Positions 1 to 9,206 of a stretch of DNA of 64,000 nucleotides are shown here, in pieces (position 1 is the stretch's first letter; each line of letters begins with the position of its first letter). The notes beneath the pieces were generated by a model. It had not been told where the DNA came from, ran no database searches, and was given only the letters and a program-made list of their open reading frames with translations. The position numbers were made by a program, and so were the translations under genes. The DNA is from Byssochlamys sp. IMV 00236 (Eukaryota > Ascomycota > Eurotiomycetes > Eurotiales > Thermoascaceae), in contig MSJH02000823.1 of the NCBI GenBank assembly GCA_001931875.2, positions 1 through 64,000 on the forward strand. Direction: 5' to 3'.

Positions 1-1051
1 TTTTTCAAGGAAGTTAGGTTAGGTTAGGCAGTCAGGCGCTTTTATTTTTTTCCCCCGTATTTCGGACGCGGGTTGTACGACGTGAAGATGCATGGTTCGG
101 AGGAATCAAGAGGGGAGTTTTACTTACTCTGGATGGATGGATTTAATATATGGCTCTCTCTTGGATATATACGGCTATCCAATGGTTAACTAAGTTGACT
201 AACTAGTCATACTTTTGACGTATTATCAATAACAATATACGTCTGAAATAATCAGACTGGGATGGAATGTTTCTACAAGGATGTTTATCCTGTTCACCTG
301 ACCTGACCTGACCCGATCGACTTCTGATGGAAATCCATCCTGTTGTTCTATACATATTCTTATGTATGCGGCCAATTCGGTACAATGCAATGCAGGCACC
401 ATCGGGTAGACGATCACGGTCATTATTATTATCATCATCATATTGAAATAAGGAAAATATATACATAACAAAAATAAAATAATATCAATCAAAATATTCT
501 ACGGTAATACTGATAGATGCGGGGTTCTATTCGACTCTGATATAATTGGTGAAGACAAAAGATCCGAATCAAAGGAACCGGATGCACAGCATAGTCTTAC
601 ATTCCTGGTCCTTGTCAAAGAAAAAAACCGGGGAATATCGGGTCTTTTCTGTGTAACCATCATATTTTACTTACTTCCGTCGTGATTATATTGCCCGAAG
701 ATGAGGGATGAGCATGAGGATGATGAGGATTATATGAGGGATTATGTACATAGTATGATGATGGACGTGATGGTTTCCAAAAGAGGAATATATCGTAGCT
801 ACCTAGTAAACTACCTAGTTGGTCGTCTGCAACTATGACTACTACCAATACTATACTACTATATTACGACCAGACAGATGATCGATGCATGGTCTCTTTC
901 TTCACCGCGGTGATTCTCGCCCCCAACAACGTGGCCGCAGGGGTTCATCATGTATATACGTACTTACTGAGTATCTATTCCGTACTCTCCTCTGCTCCAG
1001 CCAAGGGATTACGACGTGATGCGCCTTTTATTGGGATTTCCTCCTTTCTTC
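1..1051. other. intergenic, no gene seen
   Basis: No reading frame here looks like a conserved protein or has clear exon structure. It holds the 3' flank of the dom34 gene. Three tandem TTAGG units (14-28) and a short CCTGA-type run near 295-312 are the only repeats noticed. The TTAGG run is too short and of the wrong unit to be a fungal telomere. Confidence 0.6.
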
Positions 1052-2439
1052 CTACGAGACTGTCACCTCCTGCCCGTTCGCCATCACCATCCCCTCCCCC
1101 GCATCGTCGTCCTCGTCCGATTGGAAATCGTCCACGATGGGAAACGTCAACAGCGCGGCCACGCCCCCCAGCCCATCCAGTCGCTTCCCACTCTCGTGGT
1201 CTGAGCTGAGCACGCGCACATCGCCGCCCTCGATCTCACGCACCCGGTCCACCAGCCCAACCCAGCGCTTACGCTCGCCCACCTCCTGCGCCCGGAACAG
1301 TCGGTTTGAGATGATGAGCACGCCACCGCCGCGGCCCACGGCGCCCTGGTCGACCGCATGTTCCACCTCGCGGGCGCCGTACGTCGCTCTGTTCGTGTCT
1401 TTGCGCAGATGCTCCAGGAACTCGTCCATCAGCTTGCTCTCCCGCGCGTACTTGGTGTCCGCCAGCAGCGTCTTCACGCTGGGCGACTGCAGCACTTCCG
1501 ACAGCGAGTGCAGATACCCGGACGCCGAGTGCACCACCACGATGCTGGGCAGCAGACGCTTCAGCGCCGGCACACTCGTCGACGCAACCGACTGGATGTG
1601 TTTCTGGAAGCCCGCCGCGACAAACCCAGGCGATGCCAGCAGGATCGGTTTCACAGCCTCGTTGCTGGCCGTGGCCGTGGAGCTGGTGTTGAAGTCGAGT
1701 TGCCGTAATAACGTATCCAGCGTCACTTGATAGAACTTCGACAGACCCTGTAAGTAACACTCGTCAGTTCCGTAGAATCCGAGAGAGAGGGGCCCTCCGC
1801 GCACACACTTTGTCGTGATCGCTTCCGCCGTGTCTTTTGCGCGGAATAGACATCTCGACTTTCTGCTTCAGGATCGTCTGGAACTGGCCGATGAAGCAGA
1901 TATGGGCCACTCCCTCCTGCATCACGACAGCGACCGCCTCGGCTCGTCGATTCCCTCCTTCATCCACGGCATCGCGCAGCATATCGATCGCCACACTGTC
2001 CCATCCCACGCCTTCGCCCTCCGCGCCCACCTCTTTCACCAGCGTGAAGTTGCGATTCAACTCCAGATCCAGCGTGTGATGTTGCCCGACCCTCGTATGC
2101 TGCGTCTCGTTCATGATCTGACCCGAGACGTGCAGTTGCGAACTCTGCGGGTCAAAGTCGAGGCTCTTGACTCGGATCTCCAGCGTCAGATGCACCCGCG
2201 ATGAGGCCGTCGAGCCCGAATCGGATGTATGCGTGACGCGACGGATGGCGCTTGCTCGCAGGAGATCATTAGGTCGAATTAAATTATATGCGTGCCACTG
2301 CAGTCACTGGAGGTCAGACCCGATTCAGAGTACATAGCTGACAATATACACGCAAACATACCATGTCCTCTGGCTCTTCGGGATAGAGCGTAACGGAGCC
2401 GGAGCCGTCACGCTCAATGTTGCTTTTTATCATGCGCAT
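1052..2439 (-). CDS. dom34: Dom34/Pelota ribosome-rescue factor
   Basis: Dom34 (pelota) is the eRF1 paralogue that, with Hbs1, enters the empty A site of stalled ribosomes in no-go and non-stop decay. Exons by phase and splice sites are 2439-2362, 2297-1809 and 1747-1052, giving 420 aa; the family is usually 385-400. The N-terminus reads MRMIKSNIERDGSG and continues into a PEEPEDMW block, which match human PELO closely and fix the start. The N-terminal Lsm-like domain covers about residues 1-135. The central domain has the ASPGF motif near 215 and the C-terminal eRF1_3-like domain runs to about 400, followed by a short acidic tail. No GGQ hydrolysis motif is present, as expected for Dom34. 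The gene is divergent from the aldo-keto reductase. Introns are 64 and 61 bp. Confidence 0.95.
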
Positions 2440-3211
2440 GATGGGAAACCACTGTACCCAGTACGTATAGGTGAATATTATCCAAATAGAACTCCCCGCT
2501 TCTGGAAACCTCCTTTGCTAATATTTGCGCAGGACGATAAGAATAATATAGATACAAACACGCTGCTCTGGTGACGGCCGAACGCGGGGATCGCAACTTG
2601 AAAGGCGGGACACTTCATGCCGACCACATCGGGACTAGCGTTTCCCTTATCGATAAGGATAGCCCTAAGCCCTGAGTCCGACCTTTCCCGGCCGAGTTTC
2701 CGCAAAGACGGAGTTAAGTCCGACATCAACGCAACCTCCGAGACGCCGCAACCAAGTCGTCTTTGTATGTAGTTCTATGTACAGTCTCGTACACTCACAG
2801 ACGATTTCTTCCCTTTTCACCTGGTAATTCCCAATAGGCCCGTCTTGCCATGTATCATCATGCTTCCAGTACGGCGTTGAACCTGACTAGGTACAGTATC
2901 TTCACTCCACGCGGAGTTAGCATCTTGATGTTAAGAGTAGATATTATTCTCCACTCGGCCCGGCTTGAAATCGGACTCCGCTAACTAATCCTTTGCTGCC
3001 CCTCTTTATCGCGCAGTTGGCCGATCAAGGTGCTCACAACTGCCTTGGCCAGACAGTATCAGGTCCAATAGTTATAAAAGCCGGCAGGAGTACGCTGACC
3101 AATACAAATTTTTTTATTTCTTCTTCAAAACCAATTTCCTGCGCAGCCTTCTTTCATTTTTCTTTTCACGCCGTAGAGTTATCCGTTGTAGCTCGTTGCA
3201 ATACCGTCATC
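2440..3211. promoter_or_regulatory. divergent promoter region dom34 / aldo-keto reductase
   Basis: This 772-bp gap separates two divergent start codons. On the + strand a CCAAT box lies at 3065-3069 and a TATAAAA box at 3073-3079, about 135 bp before the reductase ATG. A CCCCT stress-type element lies at 2999-3003. The core-promoter assignment is inferred from these motifs and their spacing. No gene was seen inside the gap. Confidence 0.45.
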
Positions 3212-4394
3212 ATGGCTCCCCTCTCGCTCGAAACGACCTACAAGATGAACTCGGGATACGAGATCCCGATCGTCGGTTACGGTGTGAGTATATTTACCCC
3301 GTAATTTGGAGCCAGTGGCACTTCCAAACCATGCAATCTTGATCAGCGTGTGATGAAACTCAAAGCTGATAATGACAATGAACAGGTCTACCAAACGCCC
3401 GCAGAGATCACCGAGAAGGTGACTCTCAAGGCCATCGAAGTCGGATACCGTCACGTAGGTCCATTTTCTACTGTAGCATGAAGCTGCACATGACAAACGT
3501 CCATCTCACATCCATCGCCGCAGATCGATTCCGCAAAGTACTACCAGAACGAGGGTGAATGTTCGAGCGCCATCAAGAACTCCGGTATCGACCGCTCCAA
3601 GATCTTCTACACCACCAAGATCCCCGTCACCGAGGTGGGATACGAGAAGTCCAAGGCCGCCATCGAGTCGTCTCTGAAGGACGCCAACTTCGACTACATT
3701 GACCTGTACGGCTCCTTTTCCTGTTGTCTACTTATCCGGATCACCATCCAGGATTGCTGACGCGAACTCGCAGGATCCTCATCCACGCCCCTGGAGGCAC
3801 GAAGGAGGACCGTGAGGGCTCCTGGAGAGCTCTCCTGGAGGCGCAGAAGGCCGGAAAGGTCCGCTCCATCGGTGTCTCCAACTACAGCGTCAAGGACCTG
3901 GACGAGCTCGAGGCGTACATCAACAGTGGAGTCGGTGGTAAGATCGATGTTGGGCAGTACGAGATTCACCCGTGGTGCGCCAGAGAGAACGTGGTCGAGT
4001 GGCTGCGAAAGCGCAACATCGTCATCGAGGCCTACTCTCCACTCGTCCAGGCCACGCGCATGAACGAGCCTGTCCTGCAGAACCTGGCCAAGAAGCACAA
4101 CAAGACTCCTGCTCAGATTCTCGTGCGATGGAGCTTGCAGAAGGTATATACAAAAAAAAACCCCTCCCTCCTATTTTTTTTTTTCCAGATTTCAGGACCC
4201 GATAATCCTAACCAACTACCTAATAGGGATACGTTCCTCTTCCCAAGTCCGTGACCGACGCTCGCATCATCGAGAACGCCCAGGTGTTCGATTTCGAGCT
4301 GTCCAAGGAGGACATGGACTCCCTCCACACTAACGTGTACGCTCCTGTCTGCTGGGACCCCGTTGAGGACCCTCACTGGCTGTCCAAGCTGTAA
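3212..4394 (+). CDS. aldo-keto reductase
   Basis: NADPH-dependent aldo-keto reductase, probably cytosolic, that reduces aldehydes or ketones. Exons are 3212-3283, 3386-3454, 3524-3705, 3774-4143 and 4227-4394, giving 286 aa, the usual length for the small fungal AKRs. The full catalytic tetrad is visible at canonical spacing: Asp49 and Tyr54 in IDSAKYYQNE, Lys79 in YTTKI and His112 in ILIHAPGG. The GVSNY cofactor and substrate block and the late PLPKS NADPH-phosphate motif are also present. No signal peptide or membrane segment is seen. The true substrate cannot be told from sequence. A TATA and a CCAAT box precede it, and a CCCCT element suggests, but does not prove, stress induction. Confidence 0.93.
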
Positions 4395-5013
4395 GCGTAC
4401 ATTCGGCACAAACCCTTCAAGACACTTTGGTCATGAAGAATCCCTACAAGTTAGCCGAACGGTGGCATGTATATACCATCGCCTATACATGTAGATAGCC
4501 TAACAGACCTGGAATTGATGACATGCATGACGAACCATACGCATAATATTGCAAAAAAGAAGACCCAAAAAACGCCTTATTTCTATTTCTGCACTTTAAA
4601 AAGTGATACATAGTTAGATACGTGCACGTACTCACGCTAAGTAGTCGATCCAACGACGCCCCCCTGAGCAGAGGCCATTTCCCCAGAAAGAGTGGTCTCA
4701 ACAACCGCATGTCAGGTTAAAGTTAATACTAATTAAACTAATTCCAATAAAAGGCGCAAGCCACTGAGAATAATAATCTGATCCAAGCAACGCCATATCC
4801 GTACGTGCTGACGCTCTGGGCTTTCCCCCTTGTCAATCAATCATGATTGGTCTGTTCTCGGTAGAACGTATCCCCGTTGACGCAACAACCCCAAACGATG
4901 GACGGCAGCCCTTGCAGACACAACTTAACTGATTCTTATTCTAGACTCTCTCTCTCTCTCTCAATCTTTCAATCTTCCAATGCCAATCACCCTACCCCTC
5001 CCAATCGACCAGG
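4395..5013. other. intergenic with CT tract
   Basis: This holds the 3' flank of the reductase and the promoter of the next gene. A pure (CT) run at 4946-4962 sits about 50 bp before the ATG and is continued by a C/T-rich leader, a common fungal core-promoter arrangement. No gene was seen. Confidence 0.5.
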
Positions 5014-6414
5014 ATGGCGGACAAGCCACGGCGCATTCTGGAGAAATCCAAAACCGTGCGTCGGAGGTATCAGCGCAGCAATAAGCGGTTCCAGTTCACG
5101 GCGTCGCAGATCGAGCGGATCGAGCGGGAAGAGGAGCGAGAGCGCCGCGCGGCCAAGCTCCGGGAGAAAGAGAAGAAGCTTCGGGAGAAGAAAAAGAAGA
5201 AGGCGGAGAGAGAGGCGAAAGCGAGAGAGGAGAGGAAACGATTGGGATTGCCGGATCCGAATGCTCCTAAGGTCTCGTCGAGTCAGCCGCTGTTGGTGGA
5301 TTTCTTTGGGGCGAAGAAGTCGCTGCAGCCTGCTCGGGAGGAGGATCGATCACAGGAGTCGGGCACAGAGTATAGTGATAGTGAGGAGGGTGCGGGTAGT
5401 GTCAATGGTGACGGGGGACAGGATGCGAGTGAAGAAAAGCGAATAGAAGGGGAGAGAACGGATGCTGATCGGAGTAATTCCGGACAGGACATTGAAGAAG
5501 GATACTGTGATCTGGGCGATGAGGGGGATTTTAGTGAAGCAGAGACAGTAGTGCTGCACAATGAGGAGAATGTGAATGATAACACTGTCCATGTTGCATT
5601 GAGGCAGTCTTCGCGGGACCAGGTTGCCAGTCACCTCCTCCAATCACTAGGTGATTCTTTCGAAGATGACACATCGAGGTTGCTACAGGATCTCCTCCCT
5701 GACGAGCTGGATGTTGATGATTATCTCGCGAAAGAAAAGTCCGCAGTCAACACGCTGCGCTACACTGCCGATACTTCAAAGATGACTGCGAACGAAGATT
5801 CTCTATCCACCCCGAAGATGGAACATCCATCGGGAAACGGTCATAATGAAAACGCCACTAGCTGTGGTCCACCGGCGACAAATCTCGAAGCAGCAGTCGA
5901 CAAACATTCCGAGCCAACGGCGGCAGACCCTCCAGAAATGCCCATTGATATCTACCAAGATCCAGAGGACATACTCGCCGGTATATCAACTCAGGACCTG
6001 ACCGATGGAGATGATGAAAATGATGACTTCGATGATAAGGAAAATCTACATCCAATCATTGTTCGCGGACAGCGCTCTCAAGTGAGAAGCACACCTCGTC
6101 GTCCGAAGCCATATAGCAAGCTTCAAGCAAGTGCTGAAAGAGAACCACTATCACTCCTCAACCGGGACTCTTCTGCAGAAGTAGACGACGACGACGCATT
6201 ACGGAAGTCGCCGTCCCTCAAACCGCGCCAGAAATACACCCCCAGGGACATGCAAAAGGTAGCGGGTATGCCATCGCGATCTTTCAGCGCACCGGCCTCA
6301 CACCCTTCCGTACAGGCGAGCCTTTCGAGAACTTACTCAATCACCGATGATGACGACGAATTCGGCGACCTTGACCTTTCACCAGAAGAACTCGAGGCTC
6401 TAGGAGCCTTGTAG
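5014..6414 (+). CDS. uncharacterised protein with PIP box and KEN motif
   Basis: A single-exon 466-aa protein whose family I do not recognise by name. The first 80 residues are strongly basic. Residues about 33-77 form a long charged helix or coiled coil rich in Arg, Lys and Glu. Just after it, residues 91-98 read QPLLVDFF, a perfect match to the PCNA-interacting PIP-box consensus Q-x-x-[LIM]-x-x-[FY]-[FY]. The rest is acidic and probably disordered. It holds an LLPDELDVDDYL block near 230 and a KENLHP stretch with K342-E343-N344, a possible APC/C degron. The C-terminus ends in an acidic run and a short amphipathic LSPEELEALGAL helix. The motifs suggest a PCNA-associated, cell-cycle-regulated nuclear protein; this is inference. 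The start has a good context and nothing in frame lies upstream. Confidence 0.85.
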   Translation: MADKPRRILEKSKTVRRRYQRSNKRFQFTASQIERIEREEERERRAAKLREKEKKLREKKKKKAEREAKAREERKRLGLPDPNAPKVSSSQPLLVDFFGAKKSLQPAREEDRSQESGTEYSDSEEGAGSVNGDGGQDASEEKRIEGERTDADRSNSGQDIEEGYCDLGDEGDFSEAETVVLHNEENVNDNTVHVALRQSSRDQVASHLLQSLGDSFEDDTSRLLQDLLPDELDVDDYLAKEKSAVNTLRYTADTSKMTANEDSLSTPKMEHPSGNGHNENATSCGPPATNLEAAVDKHSEPTAADPPEMPIDIYQDPEDILAGISTQDLTDGDDENDDFDDKENLHPIIVRGQRSQVRSTPRRPKPYSKLQASAEREPLSLLNRDSSAEVDDDDALRKSPSLKPRQKYTPRDMQKVAGMPSRSFSAPASHPSVQASLSRTYSITDDDDEFGDLDLSPEELEALGAL

Positions 6415-7366
6415 TCAGTCCATGCTGCTATACCACTCTTACTTACTTACCGCCTATATCAGCAATTACGGACTTCATTTTGCATACGCGCGTTCAACAT
6501 TTGGCTGATATTGATATTTTTTTGCATTCTTGGAGTCGACTCAACGGATGCTACGACCCTACTTCCACATCATACTTCGGTATGATACCTCGGTATAAAT
6601 TGGACTAAATGGGGTTCTTATTTGGCGTTTTTTTTTTCTTCTTCTTTCAGGCACAGTTTTGATTCTACAGCATCTGTAGAGGAGGCGCAACATGTATTTT
6701 TGGTTTAGTTTGTTCGTTGGTTCGTTGATGATAAAACATTTTCCACAAGATCAGATAGACAGATAGATACCCAGTTTTTGTACTAATTTCAGGATCATTC
6801 AACTTCTTTCATGCCGGGCATACATTGTATATATGTAGTCGTCATTATCAAGAATTACACCGGTTTCACAAATATAATTATGTTCCGGTCTCTTGCGGTG
6901 GTAATGTACATACCTACATGGTACTTAATGGTTAGCGAAGTTACAGATTTTATTGGTTATAGTTTAAATCAGTAAAGGCAGTAACCATCTTGTCGAGATC
7001 ACGAGCGGATAATGGTATATAATCTAACTTATTTAACTTAACTTGAAGGAAGAGATTCATAATACTTTTTGGCATGTTTACTTTTTTTCTCTGTGAGACA
7101 GCGGGAGGGGGAAATGGATGTTCGCGAGAATGAGCCTGGGGTTATGGAACAAATGAGAATGGAGGATCGATCAGACGGAAAAGAAAGAAAGAGCTGGATA
7201 CGTCCTTTACTTTGGTCCGATTCGGTTCGATTCCACATAACTCAGGCGAATAGTTCTTGCCATGCTATGCCATGCCTGGTTGAAGGGACGGGGGAAGGAG
7301 GGTAGGTAGGGTGTATATACATACACCCCAGGGGCGAAAGCTGTAGAAACACAATATGGCCTTAAG

Positions 7367-7402
<36 letters not shown>

Positions 7403-7707
7403 TTTGGTTTCTTTTTTATTCTGGTAATCGAAAAATTTTTCTTTTTCTTTCTCTTTCCCAGAATTATTCATCCCATCTTGGTTCCTCTTGTCTCCCTCTC
7501 TCTGCCGTAGCCCGTCTGGTCGTTATAAGCCATTGTCATTGGTTAGAATGAACCTTTTTGGTGATCCAACATTTCAATCCATTCCCACGTCTGACGTTAC
7601 ATGCCCGCTGCGACCGGAAACCCATCCGTCTGGTCTCATTTTTGCAGGAAAAAGGAAAAGAGAAAACAACATTTCAAAGGACTTTGGAGTTCAGATTAAA
7701 AACTAAT
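6415..7707. other. intergenic, convergent 3' ends
   Basis: Two genes converge here, so the stretch holds their 3' flanks. It is AT-rich with poly-T runs. No conserved reading frame was seen; the in-frame glutamine run readable on the minus strand is only the translated GTT repeat. Confidence 0.55.
7366..7400. repeat. (GTT)n microsatellite
   Basis: About twelve uninterrupted GTT units followed by a poly-T run, in the intergenic region between two convergent genes. It is a simple slippage repeat with no sign of coding use. Confidence 0.9.
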
Positions 7708-8650
7708 TTACTCCTCGTCCTCCTCCTCCTCGTCAACGGTGGTCTTGGCAATGCGGTCCAGATCCCGCTGACCGGCCTGGGAGATGCGACGGCCACCCTT
7801 CTCCTCGTCCTGCTCGAGGACACCAATCTTCTCGAGAGCCTGGAGGACCTTGCGGTCGACACCACCGGAGGCGTCAACGTGGTGGGCGGGACGAGAGCCA
7901 CGGTTTTTCGTGGAGCCGTGGACCTTTCGGAGGCGACCGACACCGACGGTCTTGCGGAGGTAGATGTGACGGGCGACAGCGGCGGCGCGGACGTAGAACC
8001 TGAACGACATCCATTAGATAACCGGACTTTCTTCGCAGAGATGATCAGAGGATAGATATATCGTACCAGTCAGCGTTCTGGGGAGGGAGCTCGTTGGAAG
8101 CGGAGGTCTTGACAGTGTCAACCCATCCTATTAGACGAAGAAAAATTAGCAAGTCATTCACAACCGAAAAAAAAGGGCGACACGAGGAAGCATAGTGGTT
8201 ACGAACCAGGAATGGGAAGCTTTCCCTGACGCTTCAAGAAAGCGGAGTAGGCCGCAATGAACTTCTGCGCCTGTAGTCGATAAATCCTGTTAGCACATGT
8301 CGCATCCCAGAATCCATTGCGTTTCTGCTCGTTCCCTAGACCCGTCCGTGTGCATCTGATATCGCCTTTTGCGTTGTCGCGAATCCCTTGCGGTCCCTGC
8401 GCGCCTTTTAATCCCGATTATGTCCAGCATAATCCTCTGTATAGTCGATATCGATATTGTCCTCAACTCCAACCAATCCATTCATCCTGATCTTGTGTAT
8501 CGACCATGTCTTCGTTTGTTTCGATTGTCCCTCCTCTTTCGCACAACGTAGTCCAGGTCCAGGGAAAACAGCGAGCGATTTCTTGTTTCTTCAAAGAGGA
8601 TATCTCAAGGTGCAACTTACGTCCACATCGCGAACGGTGACACCACCCAT
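7708..8650 (-). CDS. rps19: 40S ribosomal protein eS19
   Basis: eS19 is a structural protein of the small ribosomal subunit head and is needed for late 18S rRNA maturation. Exons are 8650-8621, 8270-8207, 8127-8067 and 7999-7708, giving 148 aa, the usual length. The start MGGVTVRDVD and the blocks WFYVRAAAVARHIYL and GSRPAHHVDASGG are family hallmarks. The first exon encodes only ten residues and the first intron is about 350 bp, much longer than the other introns in the window. Long first introns are common in fungal ribosomal-protein genes. A TTACCCTAA element about 215 bp upstream of the start may be a Tbf1/Rap1-type site. No C/D-box snoRNA was found by eye in the long intron. Confidence 0.96.
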
Positions 8651-9206
8651 GATTGCGACTTGTGACCTCGAAACGGGAATCGAAGGTATACGGGCTTGGA
8701 GAGGAAGTCGAGGAAGACGGATGTTGTCGTCGTTGGGTGTCGGGTCAGGTCGAACCTCGAAATTTCGCACGCACACAGAAACAGGAAGACCTTTGGGGGC
8801 TCGGGTAGAGTGTCGTTGGTCCGCTTCTGTGTGGGCGGCTTCGCTTAGCCTGTCAGGGTTTAGCGTTACCCTAAGCTGCGAATAGCGGCCTCAGGCAGCC
8901 ACGCGGCCTTGTTTGCCTCAGGCCTTCTTTCCTCGATTTTCTAGTCTGCGCTAACTACCTACTAAGGTAGGTAGTAGAGGGTTTCGCAGGTCGCTGTCCT
9001 CTTTCAGACGAAGGGATAAAACGGTCATAACTGACTGACAATCATAATTATCCTTATTAATCCTGATTAATCAAAACTAGTCCGGTTCAACTCATAATAA
9101 TACAGGTGGTATCAACAATCGTCACTCATAATTCTACCAGAAACCAAAACGCCTGTATAACCCTTTCCTTTAAGCCAGATATCCAAACGACTCAACTACA
9201 CTTGTT
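8651..9206. promoter_or_regulatory. rps19: eS19 promoter region with TTAGGG-type sites
   Basis: Upstream of eS19, an AGGGTTTAG block (8855-8863) and a TTACCCTAA block (8866-8874) form adjacent TTAGGG-like sites in opposite orientation. TTAGGG-type sites bound by Tbf1 or Rap1 regulate ribosomal-protein genes in several fungi; use of these sites here is inference. A 9-bp perfect inverted repeat with a 4-bp loop lies at 8954-8975. The rest of the gap is the 3' flank of the hydrolase/phosphatase gene. Confidence 0.4.
8954..8975. repeat. short perfect inverted repeat
   Basis: ACTACCTAC, a TAAG spacer and GTAGGTAGT form a 9-bp perfect hairpin in the intergenic region upstream of eS19. A palindromic protein site is possible, as is chance. 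Confidence 0.6.

Noticed and set aside
14..28. Telomere-like TTAGG repeats at the left edge
   Set aside because: Only three units, not the TTAGGG of filamentous fungi, and followed by ordinary sequence and genes.
1137..1730. Long + strand frame over dom34
   Set aside because: It lies antisense to conserved dom34 exons and is a shadow of them.
7265..7471. Small protein with a poly-Gln run
   Set aside because: The Gln run is only the translated GTT microsatellite and the remainder has no conservation signal.
8271..8620. snoRNA within the long first intron of eS19
   Set aside because: No convincing paired C (RTGATGA) and D (CTGA) boxes at snoRNA spacing were found by eye.
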